64,000 nt of DNA from CAJCJE01 sp036494465 (GCA_036494465.1 DASXOJ010000287.1:1-64000); one strand, 5' to 3'. Shown: positions 7,677 to 16,320, numbered from the stretch's first letter. The notes: a model not told the origin generated them from the sequence alone. Program-made: numbers and translations.

Positions 7677-9643
7677 TGGTGCACGATGTGCACGATGTGC
7701 GCGACGGTCCGCCACGGATCGAGCTTGACGTAGTTGTCCTGACCCCAGTCCCAGGTCTCCCCGGTGACCTCGTCGTGCGCGATGAACCGCTCGGAATCCT
7801 TGAGGCCCAACGCCTCCATGTCCAGCCGGAGCATGGTTTCCGCGGTCTCGTGCGGGTTGAGGTTGACGATCACGATCACCGCGTCGTCACCGGCGGGATC
7901 GGTCTTGGAGTAGGCGACGATGCCGGGGTGGTCGGTGTTCTGGAAGGTCAGCGTGCGCAGTTGTTGCAGCGCGGGGTGCGCCCGGCGGATCTTGTTCAGC
8001 CGGGCCAGCCACGGTTCCAGTGACCGGCCGTCCCGCAGCGCACCGGCGAAGTCGCGCGGGCGCAGCTCGTACTTCTCCGAGTGCAGGTACTCCTCGCTGC
8101 CTTCCTTGACCGGTTCGTGCTCGTAGAGCTCGTAACCGGAGTACACGCCCCAGATCGGGGAGAGGGTCGCGGCGAGCGCGGCGCGCAGCGCGAACATCGC
8201 CGGACCGCCGTGCTGGAGGGACTCGTGCAGGATGTCCGGGGTGTTGACGAACAGGTTCGGCCGGCACTCGTCGACGTGCTCGACCAGTTCCTCGCCGAAC
8301 TCGATCAACTCCTCCTTGGTCGTGCGCCAGGTGAAGTAGGTGTAGGACTGGGTGAAGCCGAGCCGGGCCAGACCGTACAGGCGAGCGGGGCGGGTGAACG
8401 CCTCGGCGAGGAACAGCACGTCCGGGTGGGTCTGCTTGACCTTCCAGATCAGCCACTGCCAGAAGTCCGCGCGCTTGGTGTGCGGGTTGTCGACGCGGAA
8501 GATCTTCACGTTGTGCGCGATCCAGTAGTTCACCACGCGCAGCAGTTCGGCGTAGAGGCCGGTTGCGTCGTTGTCGAAGTTGACCGGGTAGATGTCCTGG
8601 TACTTCTTCGGCGGGTTCTCCGCGTACGCGATCGTGCCGTCCGGCTTGGTGGTGAACCACTCCGGGTGCTCGACCACCCACGGGTGGTCCGGTGCGCACT
8701 GGATCGCCAGGTCGAGTGCGACTTCCAGGTGCAGCTCCTCGGCCCGGTCCACGAACTCCTTGAAGTCGACCGGGGTGCCGAGGTCCGGGTGGATCGCGTC
8801 GTGCCCGCCATCGGCCGACCCGATCGCCCACGGCGAGCCGACATCGTCCGGTCCGGCCACCAGCGTGTTGTTCGGGCCCTTCCGATTTACTCTCCCGATC
8901 GGGTGGATCGGCGGCAGGTACACCACGTCGAAGCCCATTTCGGCGACCCGGTCCAGCGCGGCGGCCGCGGTGGCGAAGGTGCCGTGCACCGGCCTGCCGG
9001 TCTCGTCGACACCGCCGGTCGAGCGCGGGAACAGCTCGTACCAGGACCCGAACAGCGCGCGCTTGCGGTCCACGAAGATCTTGTACGGCCTGCTGCGGGT
9101 GATCAGCTCGCGCACCGGGAACTCGAACATGATCGTGCGGACCCGTTCGCCCAGCGCTATCGACACCCGCTCGGGCAGCGGCCGGGCGGTGTCGCGCAGG
9201 CATTCGGCGGCGGCGGCCAGTAGCGGCTTGTCCGCGCGCCGGTCCGGTCGCCTGCTCACCCGGTCCAGCAGCAGCGCGCCGCTCTCCAGGTCGTTGGCGA
9301 GTTCCCCGGCGCCCTGGCCGACCTCCAGCTTGGCTTCGACCGCGTGCAGCCAGGTCGCCCACGGATCGCTCCACGCCTCGACGCGGAACGTCCACGCGCC
9401 CTCGGCGTCCGGGACGATCAGCGTGGCGAACCGGTCCAGGCCCTTGCCCTTCTCGACCATCCGGGTCTGTCGCGCGACCCGATCGGTCGGTCCGCGCCAG
9501 GCGACCGTCGCGGCGATCTTGTCGTGTCCCTCACGCCACACCGTCGCCTCGACGGGCAGCTGTTCACCGACAACAGCCTTGGCCGGATAGCGATCCTCGC
9601 CGATCACCGGCATTACGTCGTCGATGCCCAATCGCCCAGTCAC
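7673..9643 (-). CDS. glgE: Alpha-1,4-glucan:maltose-1-phosphate maltosyltransferase
   Basis: Transfers maltose from maltose-1-phosphate to the non-reducing end of an alpha-1,4-glucan (GH13_3), the polymerising step of the GlgE pathway. At 656 residues it has the family length, with an N-terminal beta/helical region, then the barrel. The nucleophile is Asp385 in 'FRVDNPHTK' and the acid/base Glu414 in 'LFLAEAFTRP'. 'VYLPPIHPIGRVNRKGPNN' (241-259) is a family hallmark. The start is a GTG at 9641-9643; an in-frame ATG follows ten codons later but has no better ribosome binding site. Usually glgE lies next to treS and mak; here three genes separate it from treS. Confidence 0.95.
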   Translation of the reverse strand: MTGRLGIDDVMPVIGEDRYPAKAVVGEQLPVEATVWREGHDKIAATVAWRGPTDRVARQTRMVEKGKGLDRFATLIVPDAEGAWTFRVEAWSDPWATWLHAVEAKLEVGQGAGELANDLESGALLLDRVSRRPDRRADKPLLAAAAECLRDTARPLPERVSIALGERVRTIMFEFPVRELITRSRPYKIFVDRKRALFGSWYELFPRSTGGVDETGRPVHGTFATAAAALDRVAEMGFDVVYLPPIHPIGRVNRKGPNNTLVAGPDDVGSPWAIGSADGGHDAIHPDLGTPVDFKEFVDRAEELHLEVALDLAIQCAPDHPWVVEHPEWFTTKPDGTIAYAENPPKKYQDIYPVNFDNDATGLYAELLRVVNYWIAHNVKIFRVDNPHTKRADFWQWLIWKVKQTHPDVLFLAEAFTRPARLYGLARLGFTQSYTYFTWRTTKEELIEFGEELVEHVDECRPNLFVNTPDILHESLQHGGPAMFALRAALAATLSPIWGVYSGYELYEHEPVKEGSEEYLHSEKYELRPRDFAGALRDGRSLEPWLARLNKIRRAHPALQQLRTLTFQNTDHPGIVAYSKTDPAGDDAVIVIVNLNPHETAETMLRLDMEALGLKDSERFIAHDEVTGETWDWGQDNYVKLDPWRTVAHIVHIVHH

Positions 9644-9893
9644 AACGCCAGTCTGCCTTCCTCGAGCAAGCGCGCCTACGTTGGGCTACCCGTGGTGATC
9701 CGCCGGTAACCAGGTATTCACCCAGTCCTCTCAGTCGGTCGTACGAAGAATTTTCGGCCCCCACCAAGGACACAGGCAACCTGACGATCCAGTTGGTTCG
9801 TACTCCCGGCAAACTACTCCGGCAGAACCCGGAATCGGGCCCGAGTGAACAGCGGCTGACCGGGCGGGGAACAGAACCACCCCGGCCCGCCGG

Positions 9894-9899
9894 TATGGT
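9894..9899 (+). promoter_or_regulatory. Possible -10 element for a leaderless glgP transcript
   Basis: TATGGT lies eight bases before the GTG start of glgP, so a transcript would begin at or next to the start codon. Leaderless mRNAs are common in actinobacteria, and I see no convincing Shine-Dalgarno sequence here. No good -35 was found. The divergent glgE/glgP gap (9644-9907) otherwise shows no clear element. Confidence 0.3.
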
Positions 9900-9907
9900 C
9901 GCGTCTC

Positions 9908-12457
9908 GTGAGAGCACTGCGCCGTTTCACCGTCCGCCCCGGTCTGCCGGAACCACTGGCCGACCTGCGCACCTTGGCCACAAACCTGCGCTGGACCTGG
10001 CACCCGCCGACACAGGAACTGTTCGCGGCCGTCGACCCCACCGTGTGGTCGCGGGTGGAGAACGACCCGCTGCGGCTGTTGTCCGAGGTCCCGGCGGACG
10101 TGCTGGATCGCCTTGCGGCCGACGACGCGTTCCTGGCCAAGGTCAAGGCCGTCGCCGCCGACCTGCGGCACTACCTGACCGGACCGCGCTGGTACCAGCA
10201 GCGCTCCGAGGACACGACCTCGGCGCAGAGCAACGGCCACCCGATCAAGGTGCCCGGTTCGATCGCGTACTTCTCCATGGAGTTCGGCGTCACCGAGGCA
10301 CTGCCCAACTACTCCGGTGGCCTCGGTGTGCTCGCGGGCGACCACCTCAAGGCCGCGTCCGATCTCGGTCTCCCGCTGATCGGCGTCGGGCTGCTCTACC
10401 GCTCCGGCTACTTCCGGCAGTCGCTGTCACTGGATGGCTGGCAGGTGGAGCACTACCCGGTGCTCGACCCGCGTGGCCTCCCGCTCGAACTGCTCACCGA
10501 GCAGAATGGTTCGCCGATCCTGATCTGGGTCGCGATGCCCGGCGGTCGCACGCTGCGTGCCCGGATCTGGCAGGCGCAGGTCGGCCGGGTGCCGCTGCTG
10601 CTGCTCGACTCGGACATCGAGGAGAACGACGAGGACCTGCGCGGCGTCACCGACCGGCTCTACGGCGGCGACCAGGATCACCGCATCCGCCAGGAGATCC
10701 TGGCCGGGGTCGGCGGCGTGCGCGCGGTGCGCACCTACTGCGCCATCGCGGGCCGACCGCAGCCGGAGGTGTTCCACACCAACGAGGGCCACGCGGGCTT
10801 CCTCGGCCTGGAACGCATCCGCGAACTCACCACCGACGACGACCTCGACTTCGACCAGGCACTGAGCGCGGTGCGCGCGGGCACCGTGTTCACAACGCAC
10901 ACCCCGGTGCCCGCCGGTATCGACCGTTTCCCGGTCGATCTGGTCCAGCACTACTTCGGCGACGGGACCTTGCTACCCGGCGTGCCGGTGCGCCGGGTGC
11001 TCGCGCTGGGCGCCGAGGACAACCCGGGCATGTTCAACATGGCGAACATGGGCCTGCGCCTCGCGCAGCGCGCCAACGGCGTGTCCGCGCTGCACGGCCG
11101 GGTGTCGCGAACCATGTTCGGCAGGCTCTGGCCGGGCTTCGACACCTCCGAGGTGCCGATCGGTTCGGTCACCAACGGCGTGCACGGCCCGACCTGGGCG
11201 GCCCGCGACATCAGCAGCCTGCTCGACGAATCCGAGCAGGGCACCGAGCCCCCGAACGACGCGCTGCTCTGGGAGTTGCGCTGCGAGCTGCGCCGCAGGC
11301 TGGTCGTCGAGGTCCGGCGGCGGTTGCGCGCGTCCTGGCTGCAACGCGGCGCGTCCGCGCTGGAGTTGGGCTGGGTGGACACCGTGTTCGACCCGGACGT
11401 GCTCACCGTCGGCTTCGCACGGCTGGTGCCCACCTACAAGCGGCTCACCCTGATGCTGCGTGACCCGGAACGGCTCAAGGTCCTGCTGCGTGACGACAAG
11501 CGACCGGTGCAGCTGGTCGTGGCGGGCAAGTCGCATCCGGCCGACGACGGCGGCAAGGCGCTCATCCAGCAGATCGTCCGCTACGCCGACGATCCCGAGG
11601 TGCGCGACCGCATCGTGTTCCTGCCCGACTACGACATGTCCATGGCCCGGTACCTGTACTGGGGCTGCGACGTCTGGCTGAACAACCCGACCCGGCCGCT
11701 GGAGGCGTGCGGCACGTCGGGCATGAAGTCCGCGCTCAACGGCGGGCTCAACCTGTCCATTCGGGACGGTTGGTGGGACGAGTTCTACGACGGCAGCAAC
11801 GGCTGGGCGATCCCGACCGCCGACGGCGTCGGCGACCCGAACCGGCGCGACGACCTGGAGGCGACCGCCCTCTACGAGTTGCTCGGCAGCCAGGTCTCGC
11901 CGCTGTTCTACGACCGTGGCGCCGACGGCGTGCCGACCCGCTGGCTCGCCATGGTCCGGCACACCCTCGCCTCGCTCGGACCGAAGGTGCAGGCGTCCCG
12001 GATGGTGCGCGAGTACGTCGAGCACTACTACCTGCCCGCCGCCTCATCGGCCGCCGCCGTGCGCGGCGAGAGCTACGCTGGCGCCCGAGACCTGGCCGCC
12101 TACCGGGCAAAGGCTGCCGCGGCGTGGCCGTTCGTGCGGGTCACCGGCGGTGACCTGAGCGTGCAGGGCGCGGTGCCGCCGGTCATCGGCTCGACCGTGT
12201 CGGTCACCGCCAGCGTGCACCTCGCCGGCCTCGAACCGGCCGATGTGGACGTTCAGGCGGTGCTGGGCCGGGTCGACGACAGCGACGAACTGCGCGACGT
12301 GGTCACGGTGTCGATGACCGCCGCCGAGGACGGTCAGTACACGGCCGAACTGCGGCTGCCGCACGCGGGCGCGCTCGGCTACACCGTGCGCGTACTGCCC
12401 AAACACGACCTGCTCGCCTCGCCCGCCGAACTGGGGCGCGTGGTCCTGGCGGACTAG
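9908..12457 (+). CDS. glgP: Alpha-glucan (glycogen/maltodextrin) phosphorylase
   Basis: Phosphorolyses alpha-1,4-glucan to glucose-1-phosphate (GT35). At 849 residues it belongs to the actinobacterial type with an N-terminal DUF3417 region: 'LPEPLADLRTLATNLRWTW' at residues 14-32. The PLP lysine is Lys607 within 'EACGTSGMKSALNGG'. 'SMEFGVTEALPNYSGGLGVL' (about 122-141) and 'KRLTLMLRDP' near residue 515 are conserved glucan-phosphorylase segments. GTG start at 9908, divergent from glgE across 264 bp, so synthesis and breakdown genes may share control sequence. Its stop overlaps the end of the TetR relic on the other strand. Confidence 0.95.
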   Translation: MRALRRFTVRPGLPEPLADLRTLATNLRWTWHPPTQELFAAVDPTVWSRVENDPLRLLSEVPADVLDRLAADDAFLAKVKAVAADLRHYLTGPRWYQQRSEDTTSAQSNGHPIKVPGSIAYFSMEFGVTEALPNYSGGLGVLAGDHLKAASDLGLPLIGVGLLYRSGYFRQSLSLDGWQVEHYPVLDPRGLPLELLTEQNGSPILIWVAMPGGRTLRARIWQAQVGRVPLLLLDSDIEENDEDLRGVTDRLYGGDQDHRIRQEILAGVGGVRAVRTYCAIAGRPQPEVFHTNEGHAGFLGLERIRELTTDDDLDFDQALSAVRAGTVFTTHTPVPAGIDRFPVDLVQHYFGDGTLLPGVPVRRVLALGAEDNPGMFNMANMGLRLAQRANGVSALHGRVSRTMFGRLWPGFDTSEVPIGSVTNGVHGPTWAARDISSLLDESEQGTEPPNDALLWELRCELRRRLVVEVRRRLRASWLQRGASALELGWVDTVFDPDVLTVGFARLVPTYKRLTLMLRDPERLKVLLRDDKRPVQLVVAGKSHPADDGGKALIQQIVRYADDPEVRDRIVFLPDYDMSMARYLYWGCDVWLNNPTRPLEACGTSGMKSALNGGLNLSIRDGWWDEFYDGSNGWAIPTADGVGDPNRRDDLEATALYELLGSQVSPLFYDRGADGVPTRWLAMVRHTLASLGPKVQASRMVREYVEHYYLPAASSAAAVRGESYAGARDLAAYRAKAAAAWPFVRVTGGDLSVQGAVPPVIGSTVSVTASVHLAGLEPADVDVQAVLGRVDDSDELRDVVTVSMTAAEDGQYTAELRLPHAGALGYTVRVLPKHDLLASPAELGRVVLAD

Positions 12458-12921
12458 GCGGTGCGCCTCGCGTAGTCGCCGATGCCCTCACCGGTCAGCT
12501 CCCGGGCCACGTGCAGCCAGTCGCTGAAGGCCTTGCGTCGCAGCGTTTTGGGGTGCGCTCAGAGGTAAGCCATCACCTCGGGTGAGGCCATGGTGCGGTA
12601 GATCGTCACCAGCTGCGCGGCGGCGATTCGTGGCTGTGGCGCGTACGGCGGCGCGCCGGTCTCCTCGGCGAGCTCGGCGGCGACCGCCAGTTCGAAGCGG
12701 TCCCACATCAGTAGCATCCGGGCCCGAAGTCCGGCGTTGTCGCCGATCGTGCTGTGCAGGCGTTCCAGTTCGGTGACCGCGCCGATGGGGCTGGCGGTCA
12801 TGGTCTGGCTGAGCATGTCCACGACGGCGTCGAGCGGGGTGAGGCCGGCTGGCCGGTCGCGGATGCGGTCCACGCCCGGTCGCAGGGCGGCAGCCTGGAC
12901 CTCGCCGAGCAGGGCGGGCAA
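12454..12921 (-). pseudogene. TetR-family regulator, C-terminal remnant with in-frame stop
   Basis: Reading on the minus strand, codons give a helical ligand-binding domain typical of a TetR C terminus ('AVTELERLHSTIGDNAGLR', 'MLLMWDRFELAVAAELAEE', 'IAAAQLVTIYRTMASPEV'). They hit TGA at 12559-12561 after 'MAYL', then continue in the same frame as 'AHPKTLRRKAFSDWLHVARE' to a TAG at 12454. The usual family wording is 'YLRAHPKTLRR', so the stop probably replaced an Arg codon (CGA to TGA). The N-terminal DNA-binding domain is absent; upstream sequence is instead a piece of an unrelated gene on the other strand. The relic overlaps the glgP stop by three bases. Confidence 0.75.
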
Positions 12922-12994
12922 CGGGCGCTGCGCGAAATGGGCCTCGGCGACAAATTCGACGAGCTGGCCCGGCCCCTTGGCCAGCGGTTGTGCC

Positions 12995-13126
12995 TGCTGG
13001 ACCCGGCTGCGTCAGCTGCTGATCGACGCCCTGCCGCCGGAGACGATCACCTGGGGTGCCGAGCTGAGCCCGGCGGGGACGGCACCGCTGCTGAGCCATT
13101 TCGCCGCAGCGGCAGCCGGAAAGTAA
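12995..13126 (+). pseudogene. Fragment of an FAD-dependent monooxygenase
   Basis: About 43 codons in one plus-strand frame read 'RLRQLLIDALPPETITWGAE' and end in TAA. 'R-x-x-L-R-x-x-L-x-x-x-L-p-x-x-x-x-x-W' is the conserved stretch after the substrate-binding sheet in FAD hydroxylases ('vdRa-LR-lLl-aLp--tv-Wg'). Neither the Rossmann fold nor the GD motif is present nearby. TetR and FAD-monooxygenase genes are commonly divergent partners, so this scrap and the TetR remnant beside it look like the two ends of one such locus after an internal deletion. Confidence 0.5.
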
Positions 13127-13151
13127 GCGCGACCGAGGCAGCGGCCCGACC

Positions 13152-13883
13152 TCACTTCAGGTGGCGGGCGAAGAACCGGTTCCCGGGGTCGCCCTCGAAC
13201 TGCGGCACGCCGGTGTGCCCGCCCATGTTGGCGTGCAGCGTCTTCTCCTGGGAACCGAAGGCGTCGAACAGGTCCAGGGCCCGCTGCCGGTCGTTTCCCT
13301 CGTCGTCCCACTGCAGCAGCACGTGCAGCGGAACAGTGACCTGCCGGGCCTCCGCCAAGATGACGCGCGGCACGAAACTCCCGGCGAACAGCAGCGCCGC
13401 CGAGATGCGCGGCTCGACCACCGCCAGCCGGACACCGATGCTGATCACCCCGCCCGCATACCCGACCGGGCCGCCGATCCCGGGCAGCGCAAGCAGAGCG
13501 TCCAGCGTGGCGCGCAATTCCGGGACCGACTTTTCGACCAGCGGGAGAACGAGCCGGTCGACGATCTCGTCGCCGACCGGCTCACCGGCCATCAGCGCCT
13601 GACGCAGGTCGGCGCGGGCCTGTTCGACGACGGCGAAACGAGGCCGGTCACCGCTCCCGGGGAGCTCGATGGTGGCCGCTGCGAAGCCCTCAACGGCAGC
13701 GCGCTGGGCCCGGGCCACCAGCCGGGGATACATCTTCTGGAGTCCGCCGGGATGGCCGAGCAGGATCAGCGGGGCCGGTGCGGTCGAGGTTGGGGGCGTC
13801 CACAGGATGCCGGGGATCTCGCCGAGGGTGAACTCGCGTTCGAGGACGCCGTCGTTGAGGCGCTGTTCGGAAGTGAATCGCAT
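13152..13883 (-). CDS. Alpha/beta-fold hydrolase with atypical nucleophile elbow
   Basis: A 243-residue alpha/beta hydrolase of dienelactone-hydrolase-like outline. 'LILLGHPGGLQK' (about residues 38-49) forms the oxyanion-hole strand, 'LHVLLQWDDEGND' carries the usual late Asp, and 'HANMGGHTGVP' near residue 220 carries the His. At the expected G-x-S-x-G position the sequence is 'GYAGGVISIG', which is not a clean nucleophile elbow; alignment by its C-terminal side puts Ala/Gly where Ser should be. It may be inactive, or use the offset Ser. It starts at an ATG at 13883 and sits next to two pseudogenes. Confidence 0.75.
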   Translation of the reverse strand: MRFTSEQRLNDGVLEREFTLGEIPGILWTPPTSTAPAPLILLGHPGGLQKMYPRLVARAQRAAVEGFAAATIELPGSGDRPRFAVVEQARADLRQALMAGEPVGDEIVDRLVLPLVEKSVPELRATLDALLALPGIGGPVGYAGGVISIGVRLAVVEPRISAALLFAGSFVPRVILAEARQVTVPLHVLLQWDDEGNDRQRALDLFDAFGSQEKTLHANMGGHTGVPQFEGDPGNRFFARHLK

Positions 13884-14050
13884 GGTCGTGCCTTTCGGGA
13901 GTGCTCGTGATCGGCGCTCCCGGACGACCTATCGCCCGACCGTGACCCCGGAGGGAAGCACCCATGTCGATACGTTCACGGGTACCACCTCCTCGATCTC
14001 TCGCACGGCCGCCAGAAAAGTAGCAGCGGTCGCCGTGGTCCGCCAACAGG

Positions 14051-14059
14051 TTATCCACA
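14051..14059 (+). other. Isolated consensus DnaA-box sequence
   Basis: TTATCCACA is a perfect match to the classical DnaA box and lies in the intergenic region before the TPR gene. Only one copy is seen and there is no AT-rich unwinding region or dnaA/dnaN gene, so it is not an origin. It could titrate DnaA or be chance. Confidence 0.3.
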
Positions 14060-14072
14060 AGGGGTATTTCCA

Positions 14073-14092
14073 CCTCAGGGATCACCCTGAGG
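14073..14092. promoter_or_regulatory. Perfect inverted repeat before the TPR gene
   Basis: CCTCAGGG-ATCA-CCCTGAGG is an 8-bp perfect inverted repeat with a 4-base centre, 88 bp upstream of the TPR-protein start in the 297-bp gap shared with the divergent hydrolase gene. Its position between divergent genes favours an operator over a terminator. No T tract follows on either strand. Confidence 0.4.
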
Positions 14093-14180
14093 CGGATATC
14101 CGATTACGGAAGGACGTCCGCTGACGCCCGTTCTCCCTACCTTGACGTGATCAACATTCGTCGAGTCGGGGAGAGCATCA

Positions 14181-15194
14181 ATGCACGTCAAGGCGGTCGC
14201 GCCGGAGTACCAGGGAGCCCTGTCGGCACTGTCGGTGAACACCTCGCTGGAAGAGGTGCTCGACACCGCGCGCAGGCACGCCTCGGCGGCGACCGACCCG
14301 GTCGAGCGGGCCCGGGCCGCGCTCGCGGTCGCCGAGGCGTGCCGTCGGCTGGGCCGGGTCGGTGAGGCCGAGCGGGCGTGGCGCTCCAGCTACCGCGCGG
14401 CGCGCGAGGCCGACGACGACGCGGGCATGGCATGGGCGCTGTGGAGCGGTGGCACCCTGGCCCGCCAGCGCGGCCGGTTCCCGTTCGCGCGGCGCTGGCT
14501 GCGACTGGCCGCCTCGCTGGCCGAACGCGGCCGGGACCGGGTGGCACGCGGCTACGCGCTCGCCGGGCTCGCCGAAACCGGCCGGGTACAAGGAGATTTC
14601 GCGGGCACGCTCGAACTGCACGAGCAACTGCTCGCCGAGGCGCGGGCCCACGGCGAACCCAGGCACACGGTGTGGGCGCTGGAAGGCATCGCGCAGATCC
14701 ACCGCCACAACGGCGACCACGACGCGGCGCTGGCGATGTTCGCCGAAGCCCTGTCCATCGCCGAGGGCGCCGACGACCGGCGCGGCCGAGCGTGGGCGTT
14801 GCGCGGCATCGCCGACCTGACCTCACTGCGCGGTGACCCGGAGCAGGCGCTGGAACTGCTCGCCGACGCCGAGCAGACCTGCCGGGAGATGCGGCTGGAC
14901 AGCGCGCTGGCCTACAACCACAAGATGCGCGGCAACGTGCTCTACCGGGCAGGCCGCTACGCCGAAGCCGAACGCGTCTACCGGGAAACGATCGCCGAGT
15001 TCGCCGAGATCGAGGAACGACGCGGCGAAGCCCTGGCCCGGCTCGGCCTGGTCAAGAGCCGCGCGCGGCAGGGCGCTCCCAGCCCGGAGGTCGCCACCGA
15101 GCTCACCGCCCTCCGGGCCCGGTTCACCCGCGACGGCCTGCACCACGCGGTCGACATGGTCGACGCGGCTCGCCAAGACCTAGGTCTGGCTTAG
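14181..15194 (+). CDS. Tetratricopeptide-repeat protein
   Basis: A 337-residue soluble, alpha-helical protein made of TPR-like helix pairs from about residue 20 to 300. Clear repeats are 'RRLGRVGEAERAWRSSYRAA', 'GDFAGTLELHEQLLAEARAH', 'NGDHDAALAMFAEALSIAEG', 'RGDPEQALELLADAEQTCRE' and 'AGRYAEAERVYRETIAEFAE', roughly 40 residues apart. It has no signal peptide and no HTH or NTPase domain, unlike the large regulators that carry similar repeats, so it is probably a scaffold or partner protein. GGGGAG lies ten bases before the ATG. Its last codons and stop fall inside a 31-bp repeat. No specific function can be assigned. Confidence 0.8.
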   Translation: MHVKAVAPEYQGALSALSVNTSLEEVLDTARRHASAATDPVERARAALAVAEACRRLGRVGEAERAWRSSYRAAREADDDAGMAWALWSGGTLARQRGRFPFARRWLRLAASLAERGRDRVARGYALAGLAETGRVQGDFAGTLELHEQLLAEARAHGEPRHTVWALEGIAQIHRHNGDHDAALAMFAEALSIAEGADDRRGRAWALRGIADLTSLRGDPEQALELLADAEQTCREMRLDSALAYNHKMRGNVLYRAGRYAEAERVYRETIAEFAEIEERRGEALARLGLVKSRARQGAPSPEVATELTALRARFTRDGLHHAVDMVDAARQDLGLA

Positions 15195-15300
15195 ACGGGT
15201 TCGTCAGAAGCTAGGTCTGGCCTAGGCGGGTTCGTCAGGACCTGGGTCTGGCTTGGTCGACGGCCGGGAAGCGCCGGGTTCTGGCTTAGTCGATGGCCGG
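15180..15300. repeat. About 31-bp degenerate tandem repeat at converging gene ends
   Basis: Four units start at about 15180, 15211, 15242 and 15275. The first two share CTAGGTCTGG, a C/T-rich variable step, then GGGTTCGTCAG. Units 3 and 4 share GGTTCTGGCTT-type starts, then TCGA-GGCCGGG. The array contains the stop codon of the TPR gene (unit 1) and the stop of the rhodanese gene (unit 4), suggesting that the small convergent gap was expanded by duplication of the gene ends. No inverted structure typical of a terminator was seen. Confidence 0.7.
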
Positions 15301-15684
15301 GGTCGCGCCGGGTGACACCGGCAACCCGGCCTGCGCCCAGCCCCGGAACCCGCCGACCAGATCGGTCGCGTTGGGCAAGCCCAGCCTGCGCAGATCGCGG
15401 GCGGCCAAACTGGACGCGTAGCCCTCGTTGCAGACCACGATCACCGGCGTGTCCGCGTCGAACCCGGGGATGCGGTGCGCGCCGTTCGGGTCGAGCCGCC
15501 ATTCCAGCACGATCCGCTCCACCGGCACCGAACCGGGGATCTCGCCCTCCGCCGACCGGTTCGTCACCGGTCTGATGTCGACGATCAAACCGCCATCGTT
15601 CTGCAACTCGGCGGCGCGGTGCGGGTCGACCCGGTCCAGTTCGGCGCGCGCCTGCGCCAGGAACTCCTCGGCGGACTGGCTCAC
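15286..15684 (-). CDS. Rhodanese-like sulfurtransferase
   Basis: A 132-residue single-domain rhodanese. Elements in order are 'LIVDIRPVTNRSAEGEIPGS' (residues 33-52, the DxR and GxIPGA-type segment), the active-site loop Cys85 in 'VVCNEGYASS', and 'DLVGGFRGWAQAGLPV' (108-123). It would carry sulfane sulfur as a persulfide on Cys85. The frame is open much further upstream, but the GTG at 15682-15684 overlaps the TGA of the cysteine dioxygenase gene (GTGA), marking coupled translation. With that neighbour, a role in cysteine-sulfur oxidation or sulfite/sulfane handling is likely. The stop lies inside the 31-bp repeat. Confidence 0.9.
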   Translation of the reverse strand: MSQSAEEFLAQARAELDRVDPHRAAELQNDGGLIVDIRPVTNRSAEGEIPGSVPVERIVLEWRLDPNGAHRIPGFDADTPVIVVCNEGYASSLAARDLRRLGLPNATDLVGGFRGWAQAGLPVSPGATPAID

Positions 15685-16211
15685 CGGGCGACCTGCTCGG
15701 GGATCAACGACGGAATCTCGGTCGGCACGTCCCGCAGACTCGCGTACTCGCGGGTCGGCGTCAACGGCGGCGAGTACGCGTGCACGCTCGCGGCAGGTTC
15801 GGTCGCGGTGCTCGCGTTGCCCAACTGGTGCGCCCGCCCCGCGCCGAACCCGATCGCGTTGCCAAGCCCGTGCTTCAGATCGCGAATGGGTCCGCCCGGG
15901 TAGCGGTACTGCTCGGTGAGCTCGCCGGTGAGCACGGCGAACGAGCCAGCCGCGCCGCCGTGGTCGTGCGGGCGGGTGTGCTGGCCCGGCAGCCAGGTCA
16001 ACAGCCACAGTTCGACGCCCTCGGTCAGCGCCAGCCGTGCCCACCAACGCTGTTCCGGCACGTACCGGGCCATGTCGCGCAAAGGTCCGGACAATTCAGA
16101 TGCGACTGTCCACGTGAGATCGCGCAGTTCCCGAGGCGTCCACTGTAGACGATCTGTGGGCAGCAGGTCGCCGATCAGGGAGAGGTCCAATGCGGGTTCG
16201 ATCGTGGTCAT
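15681..16211 (-). CDS. Cysteine dioxygenase-family protein
   Basis: A 176-residue cupin of the type I cysteine dioxygenase family, non-haem Fe(II) enzymes that oxidise cysteine thiol to the sulfinate. The three iron-binding histidines are visible: His82 and His84 in 'TRPHDHGGA' and His144 in 'SVHAYSPPL'. 'RWWARLALTEGVELWLLTW' (55-73) is a conserved strand region. Starts at the ATG at 16211 with AGGAG a few bases upstream. It is coupled to the rhodanese gene downstream, a common actinobacterial pairing. Thiol substrates other than cysteine, such as 3-mercaptopropionate, cannot be excluded. Confidence 0.88.
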   Translation of the reverse strand: MTTIEPALDLSLIGDLLPTDRLQWTPRELRDLTWTVASELSGPLRDMARYVPEQRWWARLALTEGVELWLLTWLPGQHTRPHDHGGAAGSFAVLTGELTEQYRYPGGPIRDLKHGLGNAIGFGAGRAHQLGNASTATEPAASVHAYSPPLTPTREYASLRDVPTEIPSLIPEQVAR

Positions 16212-16295
16212 GATGTGTTCTCCTGCTCGTCAAACGGCTTGGTGCGACAGCGAAAAGCACGACGCGGCGCCACATCCGGGAACGATCGAAATCGT

Positions 16296-16320
16296 CTTGA
16301 TCAGAAAACTACCGATCAAG
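16296..16320. promoter_or_regulatory. Inverted repeat upstream of cysteine dioxygenase
   Basis: CTTGATC (16296-16302) and GATCAAG (16314-16320) form a perfect 7-bp inverted repeat with an 11-base spacer, about 85 bp before the cysteine dioxygenase start, in a stretch (16212-16582) clearly poorer in G+C than its surroundings. It is a candidate operator for the dioxygenase/rhodanese unit. No regulator gene adjoins it. Confidence 0.4.

Noticed and set aside
14051..14059. Replication origin
   Set aside because: Only one DnaA box, with no AT-rich region and no dnaA/dnaN/gyrB neighbours.
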